DNA from: Treponema sp. UBA4873
GTDB lineage: Bacteria; Spirochaetota; Spirochaetia; Treponematales; Treponemataceae
Assembly: GCA_002399405.1 (NCBI GenBank)
Contig: DHDP01000018.1
Location: forward strand, 620,269-684,268
Direction of reading: 5' to 3'
DNA: 64,000 nt
Below the pieces are notes generated by a model, which worked only from the letters and a program-made list of their open reading frames with translations, had not been told where the DNA came from and ran no database searches. Both the position numbers and the translations under genes were made by a program. Below, piece after piece: positions 9,505 through 19,141 of the stretch; position 1 is the stretch's first letter; every line of letters starts with the position of its first letter.

Positions 9505-10308
9505 ATGAATAAGGGCAGCAAAATACGGAGAAAATACAGTATAGATACTCTGCTTTCTCTGTCCGTATGCTGCCTTTTGTTTTTTTCGGGATGCGGGCTC
9601 GACGAATATTACGTAGTCGCGGCACCGTATCTTATTTACAACCAGCCGACGTACAGCACGACCGACTTCTCCCAGAAATATTTTGACTTCTATACGAACG
9701 ATACGGGGCAGACTACTTCTTCCGATTTCGACTATCTGGGCACTGCGGTTTATTATAAAATTTTTAACAACTATTCCACGATGGCGACGGAATATACCGC
9801 AATCATAGCGTTGAATTCCTCGACGACGTATTCCGCTGCCGCCGACAAAATGATAGACACGTACGGATATAAGGAACTGAGCACGTCAAGTGGGACCCCG
9901 TCGCCGCTTCTGCCGGACATCGACGCGGACACACGGGTGTACATCCGTCTCATGAATTATCAGGACAACGCCGATTATGCGGCGAAAATAATAATCGGGT
10001 ATGATCCTGATGATGATGCCCACGATACCAGCGTCGACGGTGATTACGTGCCGCGCAGGAACCTGTCGAAAAAATATACGTTTGATTTCGGCCGGGAAGA
10101 TTCGGATGACACCGGCTTTTCTGTAGTTCCCGACGCCGATGATGACGACGTGACTTATTCGTCGTCTTTTTCGGACGACGACGACGCTGTCTGGTACGTG
10201 GATGTGTTTGCTGTCGCTGTAGGCCGCGATACGACGTATACGAAGTACTACAGCACGGTTCTTCATCTTGGTTCGATTGCTATAGATTCTTCAGATGAAA
10301 ACAACTGA
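9505..10308 (+). CDS. Hypothetical lipoprotein rich in Asp
   Basis: The N-terminus has a lipoprotein signal peptide with a long hydrophobic stretch ending in FFSGC, so the Cys near residue 30 would be lipidated. The remainder is rich in Asp, Ser, Thr and Tyr, with acidic runs such as DADDDDV and FSDDDDAVW late in the protein. I recognise no domain. It stands alone between the TPR gene and tRNA-Arg. Role unknown; cell envelope location is likely from the signal peptide. Confidence 0.75.
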   Translation: MNKGSKIRRKYSIDTLLSLSVCCLLFFSGCGLDEYYVVAAPYLIYNQPTYSTTDFSQKYFDFYTNDTGQTTSSDFDYLGTAVYYKIFNNYSTMATEYTAIIALNSSTTYSAAADKMIDTYGYKELSTSSGTPSPLLPDIDADTRVYIRLMNYQDNADYAAKIIIGYDPDDDAHDTSVDGDYVPRRNLSKKYTFDFGREDSDDTGFSVVPDADDDDVTYSSSFSDDDDAVWYVDVFAVAVGRDTTYTKYYSTVLHLGSIAIDSSDENN

Positions 10309-10394
10309 CGCGGGTCGGCTCTTCTGGAGTTCGTCGGCTGCGCGGAAGCGCTCTGTTGCAAAAGAATCGTATTTATTGTAATATACTATATCAC

Positions 10395-10468
10395 GGCGCT
10401 TTAGCTCATCTGGATAGAGCAACTGCCTTCTAAGCAGTAGGTAGGCGGTTCGAGTCCGCCATGCGTCA
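10395..10468 (+). tRNA. tRNA-Arg (anticodon UCU)
   Basis: Cloverleaf read by eye: acceptor 10395-10401 pairs with 10461-10467 (one G-U and one U-U position); D arm GCTC/GAGC; anticodon stem ACTGC/GCAGT around the loop CTTCTAA, giving anticodon TCT; T arm GGCGG-TTCGAGT-CCGCC. The discriminator base is A at 10468. CCA is not encoded. It reads AGA codons. Confidence 0.9.
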
Positions 10469-10568
10469 TAACCGGAAAAAGAATACTGAAACGAAAATAA
10501 TCCCCCTATCATTATCTGCATATCCTGAATGATACTACTTTAAGGAAGCGTCATATTCAGGAGGTTTT

Positions 10569-12230
10569 ATGAAAAGATTTATGAAAATTTTTTCCGTTTT
10601 TGCGGCGGGAACGGCTCTTTTCTTAGTATCGTGCGCAAATGGTATTACATCGTCGGTAACGGAGGAAAGTACAGCTGCGTCCCGCGCGGCATATTCCGGA
10701 ACGAACGGTTCCATAGCCGTAACAGGCATGACGAATACAAACCTTACGGTGTCATATTCACCGGGATCGCAGAAAACATACGCGCGTCTGTACGTCTCGC
10801 AGGGGAACGGAACGGGGCTTGTACTCGCCAATCAGGATATGAACTATTCCGGCGGAACGTACTCGTATACTTTCTCGAACGGTTCGTTCACTTCCGGCGC
10901 CGCAATCTATGTCTGTGTCCTTGTAAACGACAACGGCACGGAAAAATGTATTCCGCAGGGAACGCTCGCAGACACGACAAGCTGGACGAAGATTACATAC
11001 GGTGCGGATTCCTCTTCGGGAGGCAACGGAATTACGTCCGGTGCGGTATACAAAATCATCGCGAAATGCAGCGGAAAATCGCTCGACAACGACGGATGGT
11101 CAAAATCGGACGGCGCGAACGTCATTCAGTGGACGTGGGGCGGCGATCAGTCGAATCAGAAATGGATTATTACCGACGCGGGCGGCGGTTATTATTCGAT
11201 AATCAACGAATACAGCGGTCTCGGTCTGGACGTCGCAGGATGGTCCACCGACGCAGGCGGCAACATACAGCAGTGGACGTACAAAGCGCAGGACAATCAG
11301 AAGTGGGCCGTCGAGAAGCTTTCCGACGGATATTACAAGATTACAAATAAGTACAGCGGGAAGGTGATGGACGTTTCATCGTCGTCGACGGAAAACGGTG
11401 CGAATGTTCAGCAGTGGAACTGGAATGAGTCGAGTGCGCAGAGATGGGCGCTTACTGTAGTAAACGCGACGTCCTCGGGGAACGGCACCGATGAAACGGC
11501 GCCCGCGACGGACGGCAGCTACGCGCTCGCATGGAGCGATGAGTTCAACGGCTCCTCGCTTAATACGTCGAACTGGGTGTACGACACCGGCAGCGGCGGC
11601 TGGGGAAACAACGAGCTTGAATATTATACGAACCGTACCGATAACGTCTCCGTTTCCGGCGGTAAGCTGGTCATTACGGCGCGCAGGGAAAGTTACAGCG
11701 GCTCAAGCTACACGTCGGGACGCATCAAAACGCAGGGACTCAAGACATTCAAATACGGAAAAATTGTGGCTCGCATAAAGCTGCCGACAGGGCAGGGGCT
11801 CTGGCCGGCGTTCTGGATGCTCGGATCGAACATTACGTCAGTCAGCTGGCCGGCATGCGGCGAGATAGACATTATGGAACATGTTAATTCCGACTCCAAC
11901 GTCGTCGGAACAGCCCACTGGGATAACGGCGGGCACGTAAGCTGGGGATGCACGACTGCGAACAATTACTGGAACAACTTTTCCGTCGACGTGACGCAGT
12001 ATCATGTGTATACGGTCGAATGGAATTCAACGAAAATAAAATGGTATGTGGATGGTACGCAGTTTATGGAACTCGACATTACGAACGGAACGGGAAGTAC
12101 GGAAGAATTCCAGAAAAACTTCTTTATTATCCTGAATCTGGCTGTCGGCGGAGACTGGCCGGGAAGTCCGAACAGCGCTACGTCTTTCCCGTCGTCTATG
12201 TACGTCGATTATGTGCGTGTTTATCAATAA
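10569..12230 (+). CDS. Secreted GH16 beta-glucanase with ricin-type lectin domain (lipoprotein)
   Basis: The signal peptide ends in LFLVSCANG, a lipobox, so the enzyme is probably surface- or envelope-anchored. Residues about 155-300 form a ricin B / CBM13-like lectin repeat domain (recurring Q-W and G-K-x-L/M-D motifs such as KSLDNDGW and GKVMDVSSS). Residues about 315-553 are a glycoside hydrolase family 16 domain with the catalytic signature GEIDIMEHVN near residue 431. GH16 members cut beta-1,3 or mixed beta-1,3/1,4 glucans or related galactans; the exact substrate is not certain. The gene is monocistronic and ends in a clear terminator. An AGGAGG ribosome binding site precedes the ATG. 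Confidence 0.92.
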   Translation: MKRFMKIFSVFAAGTALFLVSCANGITSSVTEESTAASRAAYSGTNGSIAVTGMTNTNLTVSYSPGSQKTYARLYVSQGNGTGLVLANQDMNYSGGTYSYTFSNGSFTSGAAIYVCVLVNDNGTEKCIPQGTLADTTSWTKITYGADSSSGGNGITSGAVYKIIAKCSGKSLDNDGWSKSDGANVIQWTWGGDQSNQKWIITDAGGGYYSIINEYSGLGLDVAGWSTDAGGNIQQWTYKAQDNQKWAVEKLSDGYYKITNKYSGKVMDVSSSSTENGANVQQWNWNESSAQRWALTVVNATSSGNGTDETAPATDGSYALAWSDEFNGSSLNTSNWVYDTGSGGWGNNELEYYTNRTDNVSVSGGKLVITARRESYSGSSYTSGRIKTQGLKTFKYGKIVARIKLPTGQGLWPAFWMLGSNITSVSWPACGEIDIMEHVNSDSNVVGTAHWDNGGHVSWGCTTANNYWNNFSVDVTQYHVYTVEWNSTKIKWYVDGTQFMELDITNGTGSTEEFQKNFFIILNLAVGGDWPGSPNSATSFPSSMYVDYVRVYQ

Positions 12231-12250
12231 ATAAAAAGTAAGGAATAGGA

Positions 12251-12292
12251 AGACTGTCCCGGGATTTTTACATACGGGGCAGTCTTTTTTTT
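12251..12292 (+). terminator. Rho-independent terminator after GH16 gene
   Basis: The arms GACTGTCCCG and CGGGGCAGTC form a 10-bp stem with one G-U pair, followed by TTTTTTTT. It lies between the GH16 gene and the convergent SrkA-like gene, whose stop overlaps the T run. Confidence 0.9.
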
Positions 12293-13403
12293 AACAATCC
12301 TGCGTCGTGTCGTATTCTTCCTCCAGTACACGGAGCTGCGTTTTCAAATCCTCAATTTCGGTTTCCCAGAACGCTTTCGTTCCCCATCCCGGATTGCGCG
12401 CCGAAAAACCTTCGTCGTTACGCTGGACGGCCGTCCACGCGAGAAAATAAATATTCCGCATGAAGCGGAGCGGTTCTATAAGGCGCAGCTGCCGGCGGAT
12501 TTCCGGTGCGCGTGCCGTGCGGATACCGTCTCCTGCGTCGTCATCAGGGGATATGAATTCTTCGTATCCTTTGAGAAGAAGTTCGAGTTCATGTTCCGAG
12601 TTCCTGCGGTATCCCGGAAGAAGCAGCCATAAATCCTGAACGGCTGGTCCGGTCATCATGTCGTCGAAGTCGATCAAAGTAATGATGCTGCTGTCTTCCG
12701 TGTCTGCAGACGACGGACTCGGCGATGTAAACTGCTCGAGGATGTTCCCGCGGTGGCAGTCTCCGTGAATGCGCCGGAATGCCTCCGTGTGATAAACACC
12801 GTGGTCGTCGGCCTCTCCGAAGACGGCCGCGTATGCGTCGAGCACGTAGTCGAGTGCATCGCCGCAGACCCCTGTGAATTCCTGCTGCAGTTCCGGCGTG
12901 ACCAGATTCTGATTGAGCAGCATCGTGATGTACGGAATTGTCGTCTGCTGCGGTGTGCACTGAAGCCTGTGTGGTGCCGTTCGAGCCCGTGCGGCGAGAT
13001 GCATGCGGCCGACGGCACGGCCTGTGCGGACCCAGTCTTCATCCGTGTAAATGTCGAAGGTGCGCGCACGGAGCCGGGGAAAGACCGCAAAGTACAATCC
13101 TTCCGCGGAACCGACTGTTGCTTCATCCCCTGAAAGGGACGACGAAAGAGGCGGTACGACGGGAACTTCCGCCGCGCTGCAGTCCGCAAGGAACTTGTGC
13201 TCGTCGAGGACAGCATCCCTGCTCCATCTGCCGGGGCGGTAGAATTTAATGACGTAATCACGGCCGTCTTCGCCGGTGAGTCCGAAGACTCTGTTTACGT
13301 AACTGTTGTACGGCGTAATTGTTCCGTCGAATTTTTCCCCGGTAAAATTTTCTGCAGCGCTGAGGATGCTGTCGGGAGTCAGCGATGAAAACTGATTCGG
13401 CAT
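12291..13403 (-). CDS. SrkA/RdoA-like stress-response kinase (phosphotransferase fold)
   Basis: Aminoglycoside-phosphotransferase/choline-kinase fold. The Brenner motif RIHGDCHRGNILE and the metal-binding LIDFDDMMTGPAVQDLW are the two catalytic signatures, and the latter is close to that of E. coli SrkA (YihE). Length 370 against about 330, with a longer middle section. SrkA is a Ser/Thr kinase linked to envelope stress and cell survival. The start codon lies at the stop of citrate synthase, so the pair forms an operon in which this gene is second. Substrate not predictable. Confidence 0.85.
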   Translation of the reverse strand: MPNQFSSLTPDSILSAAENFTGEKFDGTITPYNSYVNRVFGLTGEDGRDYVIKFYRPGRWSRDAVLDEHKFLADCSAAEVPVVPPLSSSLSGDEATVGSAEGLYFAVFPRLRARTFDIYTDEDWVRTGRAVGRMHLAARARTAPHRLQCTPQQTTIPYITMLLNQNLVTPELQQEFTGVCGDALDYVLDAYAAVFGEADDHGVYHTEAFRRIHGDCHRGNILEQFTSPSPSSADTEDSSIITLIDFDDMMTGPAVQDLWLLLPGYRRNSEHELELLLKGYEEFISPDDDAGDGIRTARAPEIRRQLRLIEPLRFMRNIYFLAWTAVQRNDEGFSARNPGWGTKAFWETEIEDLKTQLRVLEEEYDTTQDC

Positions 13404-14767
13404 TATCTGTTTTCCATAGGAATGTAATCGTGCTGGCCCGAGACTGATTTGTACGCGGGCCTGATGATTTTCCCGCCGTTTGACAGTTCTTCGATGCGGT
13501 GGGCCGACCAGCCCGCAAGCCGCGCAGAGGCGAACAACGGCGTATATAATTCTTCCGGCAGGCAGAGCAGGCGGTAGACGAAACCTGAAAAGAAGTCGAC
13601 GTTCACGCTTACGCCTTTGTACATCTGCCGGTGTTCCCGTATAACTTCGGGAGCTATACGTTCGACTTTTTCATATAAGTCGAATTCTCTGTCTGCGTTT
13701 TTTTCGGACGCGAGCTTTCCTGCGGATTTTTTGAGGATGACGGCTCTGGGGTCTGAAAGGGAATAGACGGCGTGGCCTATGCCGTAAATAAGCCCCGACC
13801 GGTCGAACGCGTCTTTATTCAGCAGTCTCAGAACATAATTGCGGATTTCATCGTCGTCGGTCCAGTCGGAAACGTTCTTTTTCATATCGTCGAACATCTG
13901 TATCACTTTGATGCTCGCTCCGCCGTGCTTCGGTCCTTTGAGCGAGCACAGAGACGCCGCAATCGACGAATACGTATCTGTTCCCGACGACGTGACGACG
14001 TGCGTCGTAAAGGTCGAATTATTTCCGCCGCCGTGTTCGGCGTGGAGAATGAGCGCCTGATCAAGTATATGCGATTCAAGCTCGGTAAAGGATGAATCGG
14101 GACGGAGCATGTGGAGTATATTCTGCGCAGTCGAATACTCAGGTACGGGTGAATGAATCACGAGGCTTTTGTTGTAGTAGTTGTAAGCGTAGGAATGAAA
14201 CGAATGGACCATGAGCGTCGGAAACTGGCCCAGAAGCTGGATGCTCTGCCGCATAACGTTCGGAAGCGACGTGTCGTCCGCCTGGTCGTCGTACGCGTAG
14301 AGCGAAAGGACACTCGACGCAATGGAATTCATCATGTCGCGGCTCGGAGACGTCATGATTGTGTCGCGGAGGAACTGGGCCGGTAGCGAGCGGTACGATG
14401 CAAGCAGTTCCCGGAATGTGTCGTATTCCGCACGGTCGGGAAGATGTCCGACAAGCAGCAGAAAGCAGATTTCCTCAAAACCGAAGTAATTGCTTTTTTC
14501 AAGTCCTGCCACAATCGATTCTATGTCTATTCCGCGGTAATACAGTTTCCCTTCACAGGGGACAAGATCATCATCCTGCATGATATATCCGACAATTTCG
14601 GAAATTTCAGTGAGTCCCGCAAGCACGCCTTTGCCGCTTATGTCGCGGAGTCCGCGTTTTACTTCGTATTTCGTATAGAGGTCGGAAGTTATGACGCTGC
14701 AGTCGGCTGCCGCCCTGCTGTACGATTCAAAAAGAGTGCCGGAAGAGGGTGATTCTGTTTTTGCCAT
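13403..14767 (-). CDS. gltA: Citrate synthase
   Basis: Condenses acetyl-CoA and oxaloacetate to citrate. The three catalytic regions are visible: LHAEHGGGNNSTF (His), GPKHGGA and YGIGHAVYSLSDPR (His), and VNVDFFSGFVYRLL (Asp). At 454 residues it has an N-terminal extension of about 70 residues before the core. AGGAGAT precedes the ATG on the minus strand. It is unaccompanied by other Krebs-cycle genes here, so in a fermentative treponeme it most likely serves glutamate synthesis. Overlaps the srkA-like gene downstream. Confidence 0.93.
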   Translation of the reverse strand: MAKTESPSSGTLFESYSRAAADCSVITSDLYTKYEVKRGLRDISGKGVLAGLTEISEIVGYIMQDDDLVPCEGKLYYRGIDIESIVAGLEKSNYFGFEEICFLLLVGHLPDRAEYDTFRELLASYRSLPAQFLRDTIMTSPSRDMMNSIASSVLSLYAYDDQADDTSLPNVMRQSIQLLGQFPTLMVHSFHSYAYNYYNKSLVIHSPVPEYSTAQNILHMLRPDSSFTELESHILDQALILHAEHGGGNNSTFTTHVVTSSGTDTYSSIAASLCSLKGPKHGGASIKVIQMFDDMKKNVSDWTDDDEIRNYVLRLLNKDAFDRSGLIYGIGHAVYSLSDPRAVILKKSAGKLASEKNADREFDLYEKVERIAPEVIREHRQMYKGVSVNVDFFSGFVYRLLCLPEELYTPLFASARLAGWSAHRIEELSNGGKIIRPAYKSVSGQHDYIPMENR

Positions 14768-14843
14768 AGTGTCATCTCCTTACTGGGGAAAGTCTTCGGA
14801 CAGTATAGCATACATCGCAGAAAATGCCACCCTCCTCACGCCG

Positions 14844-14924
14844 CAGAAATTGCCATCCCTGGCAATTTCTGCTCTGCACGAGCGCTGCGCGTTCGTGCAA
14901 CACAAATAACGACATCGTGTCGTT
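14844..14924. other. Cluster of three perfect stem-loops between sufU and gltA
   Basis: Three hairpins in a row: a 12-bp stem at 14844-14871 (CAGAAATTGCCA and its complement, loop TCCC), a second at 14875-14899 (TGCACGA/TCGTGCA), and a third at 14908-14924 (AACGAC/GTCGTT). None is followed by a long T run. They lie downstream of sufU on its strand and upstream of gltA, so they may act as 3'-end protection or termination for the suf transcript. Confidence 0.6.
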
Positions 14925-14936
14925 TGCTGATTTACC

Positions 14937-15407
14937 TTACTTCGTGTCGCAGTGCATTTCCGTACCGGTTCCCGTTTCTTTTTCCTCGTCGAGCATTTCC
15001 TTCATCGTACGCCAGCCGAGGACGGCACACTTAACGCGGGCGGGCATTCTTGAGATGTCTTCGAGAGACGCGGCTTCGTCGAGTTCCTCTATATCCTCCG
15101 GCTTCGCCTTTCCCTGAATCATGTTCATGAATATGCCGGTGAGGCGCAGCGCCTCATCTTTGTTCTTTCCGATAACAAGATCAAGCATCATGTCGACGGA
15201 TGCCTGCGAAACGGCACAGCCGCTTCCTGTGAACGAACCGTCGGTTATTTTGTTGTTCCCGTCCACTTTGAGATTGAGCGTGATGTTGTCGCCGCAGCTC
15301 GGATTGACGCCGTTCAGAACGAGAGACGGATCCGCCATCGGTTTTTTATGAGACGGGTTGAGATTGTGTTCGTTCAGTATTTCCCTGTATAAATCTTTCG
15401 TTTCCAT
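14937..15407 (-). CDS. sufU: Iron-sulfur cluster scaffold/sulfur-transfer protein SufU
   Basis: IscU-fold zinc protein that accepts sulfur from SufS. The metal and active-site Cys are seen in NPSCGDNI, GSGCAVSQASVDMM and RVKCAVLGWRTM. The insertion between the second and third Cys is typical of SufU rather than IscU. 156 residues. Last gene of the suf operon, 15 bases after sufS. The C-terminal tail (EEKETGTGTEMHCDTK) contains an extra Cys. Confidence 0.93.
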   Translation of the reverse strand: METKDLYREILNEHNLNPSHKKPMADPSLVLNGVNPSCGDNITLNLKVDGNNKITDGSFTGSGCAVSQASVDMMLDLVIGKNKDEALRLTGIFMNMIQGKAKPEDIEELDEAASLEDISRMPARVKCAVLGWRTMKEMLDEEKETGTGTEMHCDTK

Positions 15408-15421
15408 TGCCGCTGCTCCCG

Positions 15422-16648
15422 TCAGTCAGTATATCCCATCCATCTGCGGACGTTAACTACTTTCTCGAGGAAATGTGCGACTTCTTCTTCGGTATTATAG
15501 AAATACATGCTGGCGCGCGCCGTTGCGGGAACGCCGAGGTATGCACCGAGCGGCTGCGCGCAGTGATGGCCTGCGCGGATGGCGATATGCTCCGTGTCGA
15601 GCACCGACGAAATGTCGTGCGGATGTACGCCGTCGATCGTAAACGTAACGATGCCGCAGTGAGCGTTCCCGTCGGGACTGCCGACGATGTGCACGTGCGG
15701 TATCTGCTTCATTCCTTCGATAAGCTGCGATGCGAGCGCGTTGTCGTGCGCTGCAATACTGTCGAGACCGACGCTCTGCACGTATCTGACTGCGGCTTCG
15801 AGTCCGACGGCTCCCGCGGCGTTTACCGTTCCCGCCTCGAATTTCGCGGGAAGTTCGGCCCATGTCGCGTCTTCGCGCGTCACGTATTCGATCATTTCGC
15901 CGCCGCGGAGAAACGGCGGCATTTTGTCGAGCAGGTCTTTCCGTCCGTACAGGACGCCGCATCCCGTGGGACCGGTGAGCTTGTGGCCGCTGAATGCGAG
16001 AAAATCCGCGCCGAGAGTCTGCACGTCGACTTTCATGTGCGGCACCGACTGCGCGCCGTCGACAACGACGACCGCTCCCGCCTTGTGCGCAATTTCCGCT
16101 ATTTCCTTAACAGGATTCGTGATGCCGAGCACGTTGCTTACCTGCGTTATTGCGACGAGTTTCGTTTTCGGAGAAATTTTTGCGCGCACTTCGTCGAGGG
16201 TGAGTTCGCCCGTTTCCTTACTGCATTCCATGTAGACGAGTTTTGCGCCCTTTGCTTTACACACCATCTGCCAGGGAAGAATGTTGCTGTGATGCTCCAT
16301 AATCGAAACCGCGATCTCGTCGCCCGCACCGATGAACGACATGCCGTACGAATACGCGACGAGATTGAGCGATTCGGTCGCATTGCGCGTAAAGATAATC
16401 TCGCAGTCTTCCTTTGCGCCGATGAACTGCGCTACGGTGTGGCGCGCGTTTTCGTATGCATCAGTCGCACGCACGCTTAAGTCGTACAGACCCCGCAGCG
16501 GATTCGCGTTGTTTTCATCGTAGAAATGCTTTATCGCATCCATAACGTGATGAGGCCGCTGCGTTGTGGCTGCATTGTCGAAGTAAATTATGTCCTTGTC
16601 TTTCTCGTTTGAGAAGAACGGAAAATCTTTGCGGTACGGATTATTCAT
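15422..16648 (-). CDS. sufS: Cysteine desulfurase SufS
   Basis: PLP-dependent class V aminotransferase fold that releases sulfur from cysteine as an enzyme-bound persulfide. The PLP lysine is in FLAFSGHKLTGPTG, the PLP-Asp region in VVVDGAQSVPHMK, and the catalytic Cys in IRAGHHCAQPLG. About 408 residues, normal. I chose the ATG at 16648 (MNNPYRKDF), which overlaps the sufD stop by 8 bases; an upstream start at 16666 would give six more residues. Fourth gene of the operon. Confidence 0.95.
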   Translation of the reverse strand: MNNPYRKDFPFFSNEKDKDIIYFDNAATTQRPHHVMDAIKHFYDENNANPLRGLYDLSVRATDAYENARHTVAQFIGAKEDCEIIFTRNATESLNLVAYSYGMSFIGAGDEIAVSIMEHHSNILPWQMVCKAKGAKLVYMECSKETGELTLDEVRAKISPKTKLVAITQVSNVLGITNPVKEIAEIAHKAGAVVVVDGAQSVPHMKVDVQTLGADFLAFSGHKLTGPTGCGVLYGRKDLLDKMPPFLRGGEMIEYVTREDATWAELPAKFEAGTVNAAGAVGLEAAVRYVQSVGLDSIAAHDNALASQLIEGMKQIPHVHIVGSPDGNAHCGIVTFTIDGVHPHDISSVLDTEHIAIRAGHHCAQPLGAYLGVPATARASMYFYNTEEEVAHFLEKVVNVRRWMGYTD

Positions 16649-17723
16649 GTGCGAACGCCTTATCAAGATAGTTGTTGATTTTTGTTACGACAGTTTCATC
16701 GGGAATAAGCGCGGCAGTGCCCGCGACTTTTGCGCGCGCCATAATCTGCTCTGCGGACTGTTTGCTGATGCCGCGGGACTGCATGTAGAAGAGCGTGTCT
16801 TCGCCGAGCCGCCCGATTGTGGCGCCGTGCTCGCCGGCTACGTCTTCCTCGTCGCAGAGAATGAGCGGAATAGATTTGTTGACGACTGTCGGCGAGAGAA
16901 GCAGCGTTTCTTCCTGCTCGTTGCCCGTTGCTCCCGCGCATCCGCTTTTAAAGTCGATTGAACCGCGGTACGTCTTTACGGCGTTGCCGCTGAGCGTCCC
17001 TTTGACCGACATTTTACAGTCTGTCTTCCGGCCGGTGTGGCGCACGATGTAATTCATGTCGAGCTTCTGTTCACCCATACACAGATAGGCAGTATCAGAT
17101 TTGAACGACGACTGATACGAGGGAAGGGCGGCGGCGACGCCTGCGTACGTTTCCTTTCCGCCCAGAATGATCTGCGTTACTTCGACGCGCCCGCCTTCTT
17201 CGCAGAACGTACCCGTATCGTCGATCTGTGTGAACGACGAACCGAGCAGCTGCACTTTCACCAGATGGATGTATGCGTTTTTTCCCGCCGAACAGAGCGT
17301 GCGTACGGCCTGAAATCCCGACGCGCTTTCCGGCGACGTGTACGAAATAATCACGGTGACCGAAGAACCTTCTTCCGCGCGGATAATCTGAGCGGAAGCG
17401 GTGCTGCTCCGGTCCGCCTGATCAAAACTGATGAGGACGGGAGCGGAAACGTGTACGTTTTTTTTCGCCGTAATAAGGGCTGTGCGGACTTTTGCCTCCG
17501 TAAAGACAGAGTCTGTATTTTTTCCGACGCCTGTCGCAATGCCGGCATACGCGCCGGTATCCGAACCCGCGTCGGCCTTATACGACACGCCTTCGGGCAG
17601 AGTCCCTGCGACAGTACTGTCGGCGGCGTTGACCGCTGCGCTGTATGAAAACGGCACATTGTTGATTTTAAGCCAGTTCCATGTGAGAATCGGAAGATTA
17701 TTAATTGTCGTATCTATATTCAT
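16641..17723 (-). CDS. sufD: Fe-S cluster assembly protein SufD
   Basis: SufBCD complex subunit, beta-helix fold. The C-terminal SufB/SufD signature is visible (EHGATIGRLGEDTLFYMQSRG then ISKQSAEQIMARA). About 360 residues, somewhat shorter than E. coli SufD. The ATG at 17723 overlaps the sufB stop and has AAGGGA upstream. With SufB and SufC it forms the scaffold that assembles and transfers clusters. Confidence 0.92.
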   Translation of the reverse strand: MNIDTTINNLPILTWNWLKINNVPFSYSAAVNAADSTVAGTLPEGVSYKADAGSDTGAYAGIATGVGKNTDSVFTEAKVRTALITAKKNVHVSAPVLISFDQADRSSTASAQIIRAEEGSSVTVIISYTSPESASGFQAVRTLCSAGKNAYIHLVKVQLLGSSFTQIDDTGTFCEEGGRVEVTQIILGGKETYAGVAAALPSYQSSFKSDTAYLCMGEQKLDMNYIVRHTGRKTDCKMSVKGTLSGNAVKTYRGSIDFKSGCAGATGNEQEETLLLSPTVVNKSIPLILCDEEDVAGEHGATIGRLGEDTLFYMQSRGISKQSAEQIMARAKVAGTAALIPDETVVTKINNYLDKAFAHE

Positions 17724-19141
17724 CACAAAGTTCCCTTCATCTCAAGACGGATGAGATTGTTCATTTCTACCGCGTATTCAAGCGGCAGCTCCTTGCTCAC
17801 CGGATTTGCGAAGCCGCTCACAATCATGCTGCGCGCTTCCTCTTCGCTTATACCGCGCGACATAAGATAAAAAACCGCTTCGTTTGAAATCCGCCCGATT
17901 TTCGCTTCGTGTCCCACGTCGACGTCGTCGGTAAGCACTTCCATCGCGGGAATAGTGTCCGAACGCGATTCACTGTCGAGCATGAGCGACTGGCAGGAAA
18001 CCGACGCTTTGCTTCCGACCGCATTCTTCGCAATATATACCGCGGAACGGTATGTGCTTATACCGCCGCCCTTCGAAATTGATTTTGTCGTAATGACGCT
18101 CGACGTGTGGGGCGCCATGTGCATCATCTTCGCGCCCGTGTCAAGATTCTGTCCGCTGCCGGCAAACGTAATACCCGTGAACTCGGCGTGCGCACGTTCT
18201 CCCACAAGATCGCTTTCCGGGTAGAGGTACGAAATATGGGACCCGAACGAGCCGGAGACCCATTCGATCGTGCCGCCTTCCTCGACCTTCGCACGCTTCG
18301 TGTTCAGGTTGTACATGTTTTTGGACCAGTTTTCGACTGTTGAATAGCGCAGATGCGCGTTCTTCGCGACGTACAGCTCGACACATCCGGCGTGAAGGTT
18401 CGCGACGTTGTACTTCGGCGCGGAGCATCCTTCGATAAAGTGGAGATCCGCTCCCTCGTCAAGGATGATGAGCGTGTGCTCGAATTGTCCCGCGCCCTTT
18501 GCGTTGAGGCGGAAGTACGACTGCAGCGGGAACGAGAGATGCACGCCTTTCGGAACGTACACGAACGAACCTCCCGACCAGACGGCGCCGTGAAGCGCCG
18601 CAAATTTGTGGGCGCGCGGCGTGACAAGGTGCATGAAGTGTTCGCGTATCATATCCGCATACGGTCCCCAGAGCGCGCTCTCGAAGTCCGTGTAGACGAC
18701 GCCCTGTTTGGCCACTTCGTCGCGCACGTTGTGATAGACGAGCTCGCTGTCGTACTGCGCGCCGACTCCCGCGAGCGACGTACGCTCCGCTTCTGGAATG
18801 CCGAGCTTTTCGAACGTGTCCTTAATATCTTTCGGGACATCCTTCCAGTCACCCTGCATCTTCGTATTGGGACGCACGTACGTCGCAATGTGCTCCATGT
18901 GCAGATCGCTGATGTCCGGTCCCCAGTTTGTAACTTTAAGTTCGTTGTATACCGCAAGCGACTTGAGCCGGAATTCCTTCATCCATGCCGGATCGTGTTT
19001 GTCGTCCGAAAGCTTCGAGACGATTTCTTCGGTGAGACCGGGATCGTTGCGGTAAAAATCCTTTTCGTCGTAACGGAAATCGTATATGGAGCTGTCTATG
19101 TCGTCTACCTGCGTTTTGCCGCCGTCGTTCGTGTCACTCAT
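17723..19141 (-). CDS. sufB: Fe-S cluster assembly protein SufB
   Basis: Core scaffold of the SUF machine. The family blocks FVYVPKGVHLSFPLQSYFR, IEGCSAPKYN and HEAKIGRISNEAVFYLMSRG are intact. The ATG at 19141 was chosen because it overlaps the sufC stop by 8 bases, exactly as the later suf genes overlap; the frame also has a start at 19168. About 472 residues, as expected. Confidence 0.95.
   Translation of the reverse strand: MSDTNDGGKTQVDDIDSSIYDFRYDEKDFYRNDPGLTEEIVSKLSDDKHDPAWMKEFRLKSLAVYNELKVTNWGPDISDLHMEHIATYVRPNTKMQGDWKDVPKDIKDTFEKLGIPEAERTSLAGVGAQYDSELVYHNVRDEVAKQGVVYTDFESALWGPYADMIREHFMHLVTPRAHKFAALHGAVWSGGSFVYVPKGVHLSFPLQSYFRLNAKGAGQFEHTLIILDEGADLHFIEGCSAPKYNVANLHAGCVELYVAKNAHLRYSTVENWSKNMYNLNTKRAKVEEGGTIEWVSGSFGSHISYLYPESDLVGERAHAEFTGITFAGSGQNLDTGAKMMHMAPHTSSVITTKSISKGGGISTYRSAVYIAKNAVGSKASVSCQSLMLDSESRSDTIPAMEVLTDDVDVGHEAKIGRISNEAVFYLMSRGISEEEARSMIVSGFANPVSKELPLEYAVEMNNLIRLEMKGTL

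Noticed and set aside
15407..16480. Long open frame (357 codons) on the plus strand opposite sufS
   Set aside because: It is a shadow of sufS, Cys/Arg/His-rich with no domain, and the minus-strand gene is certain.
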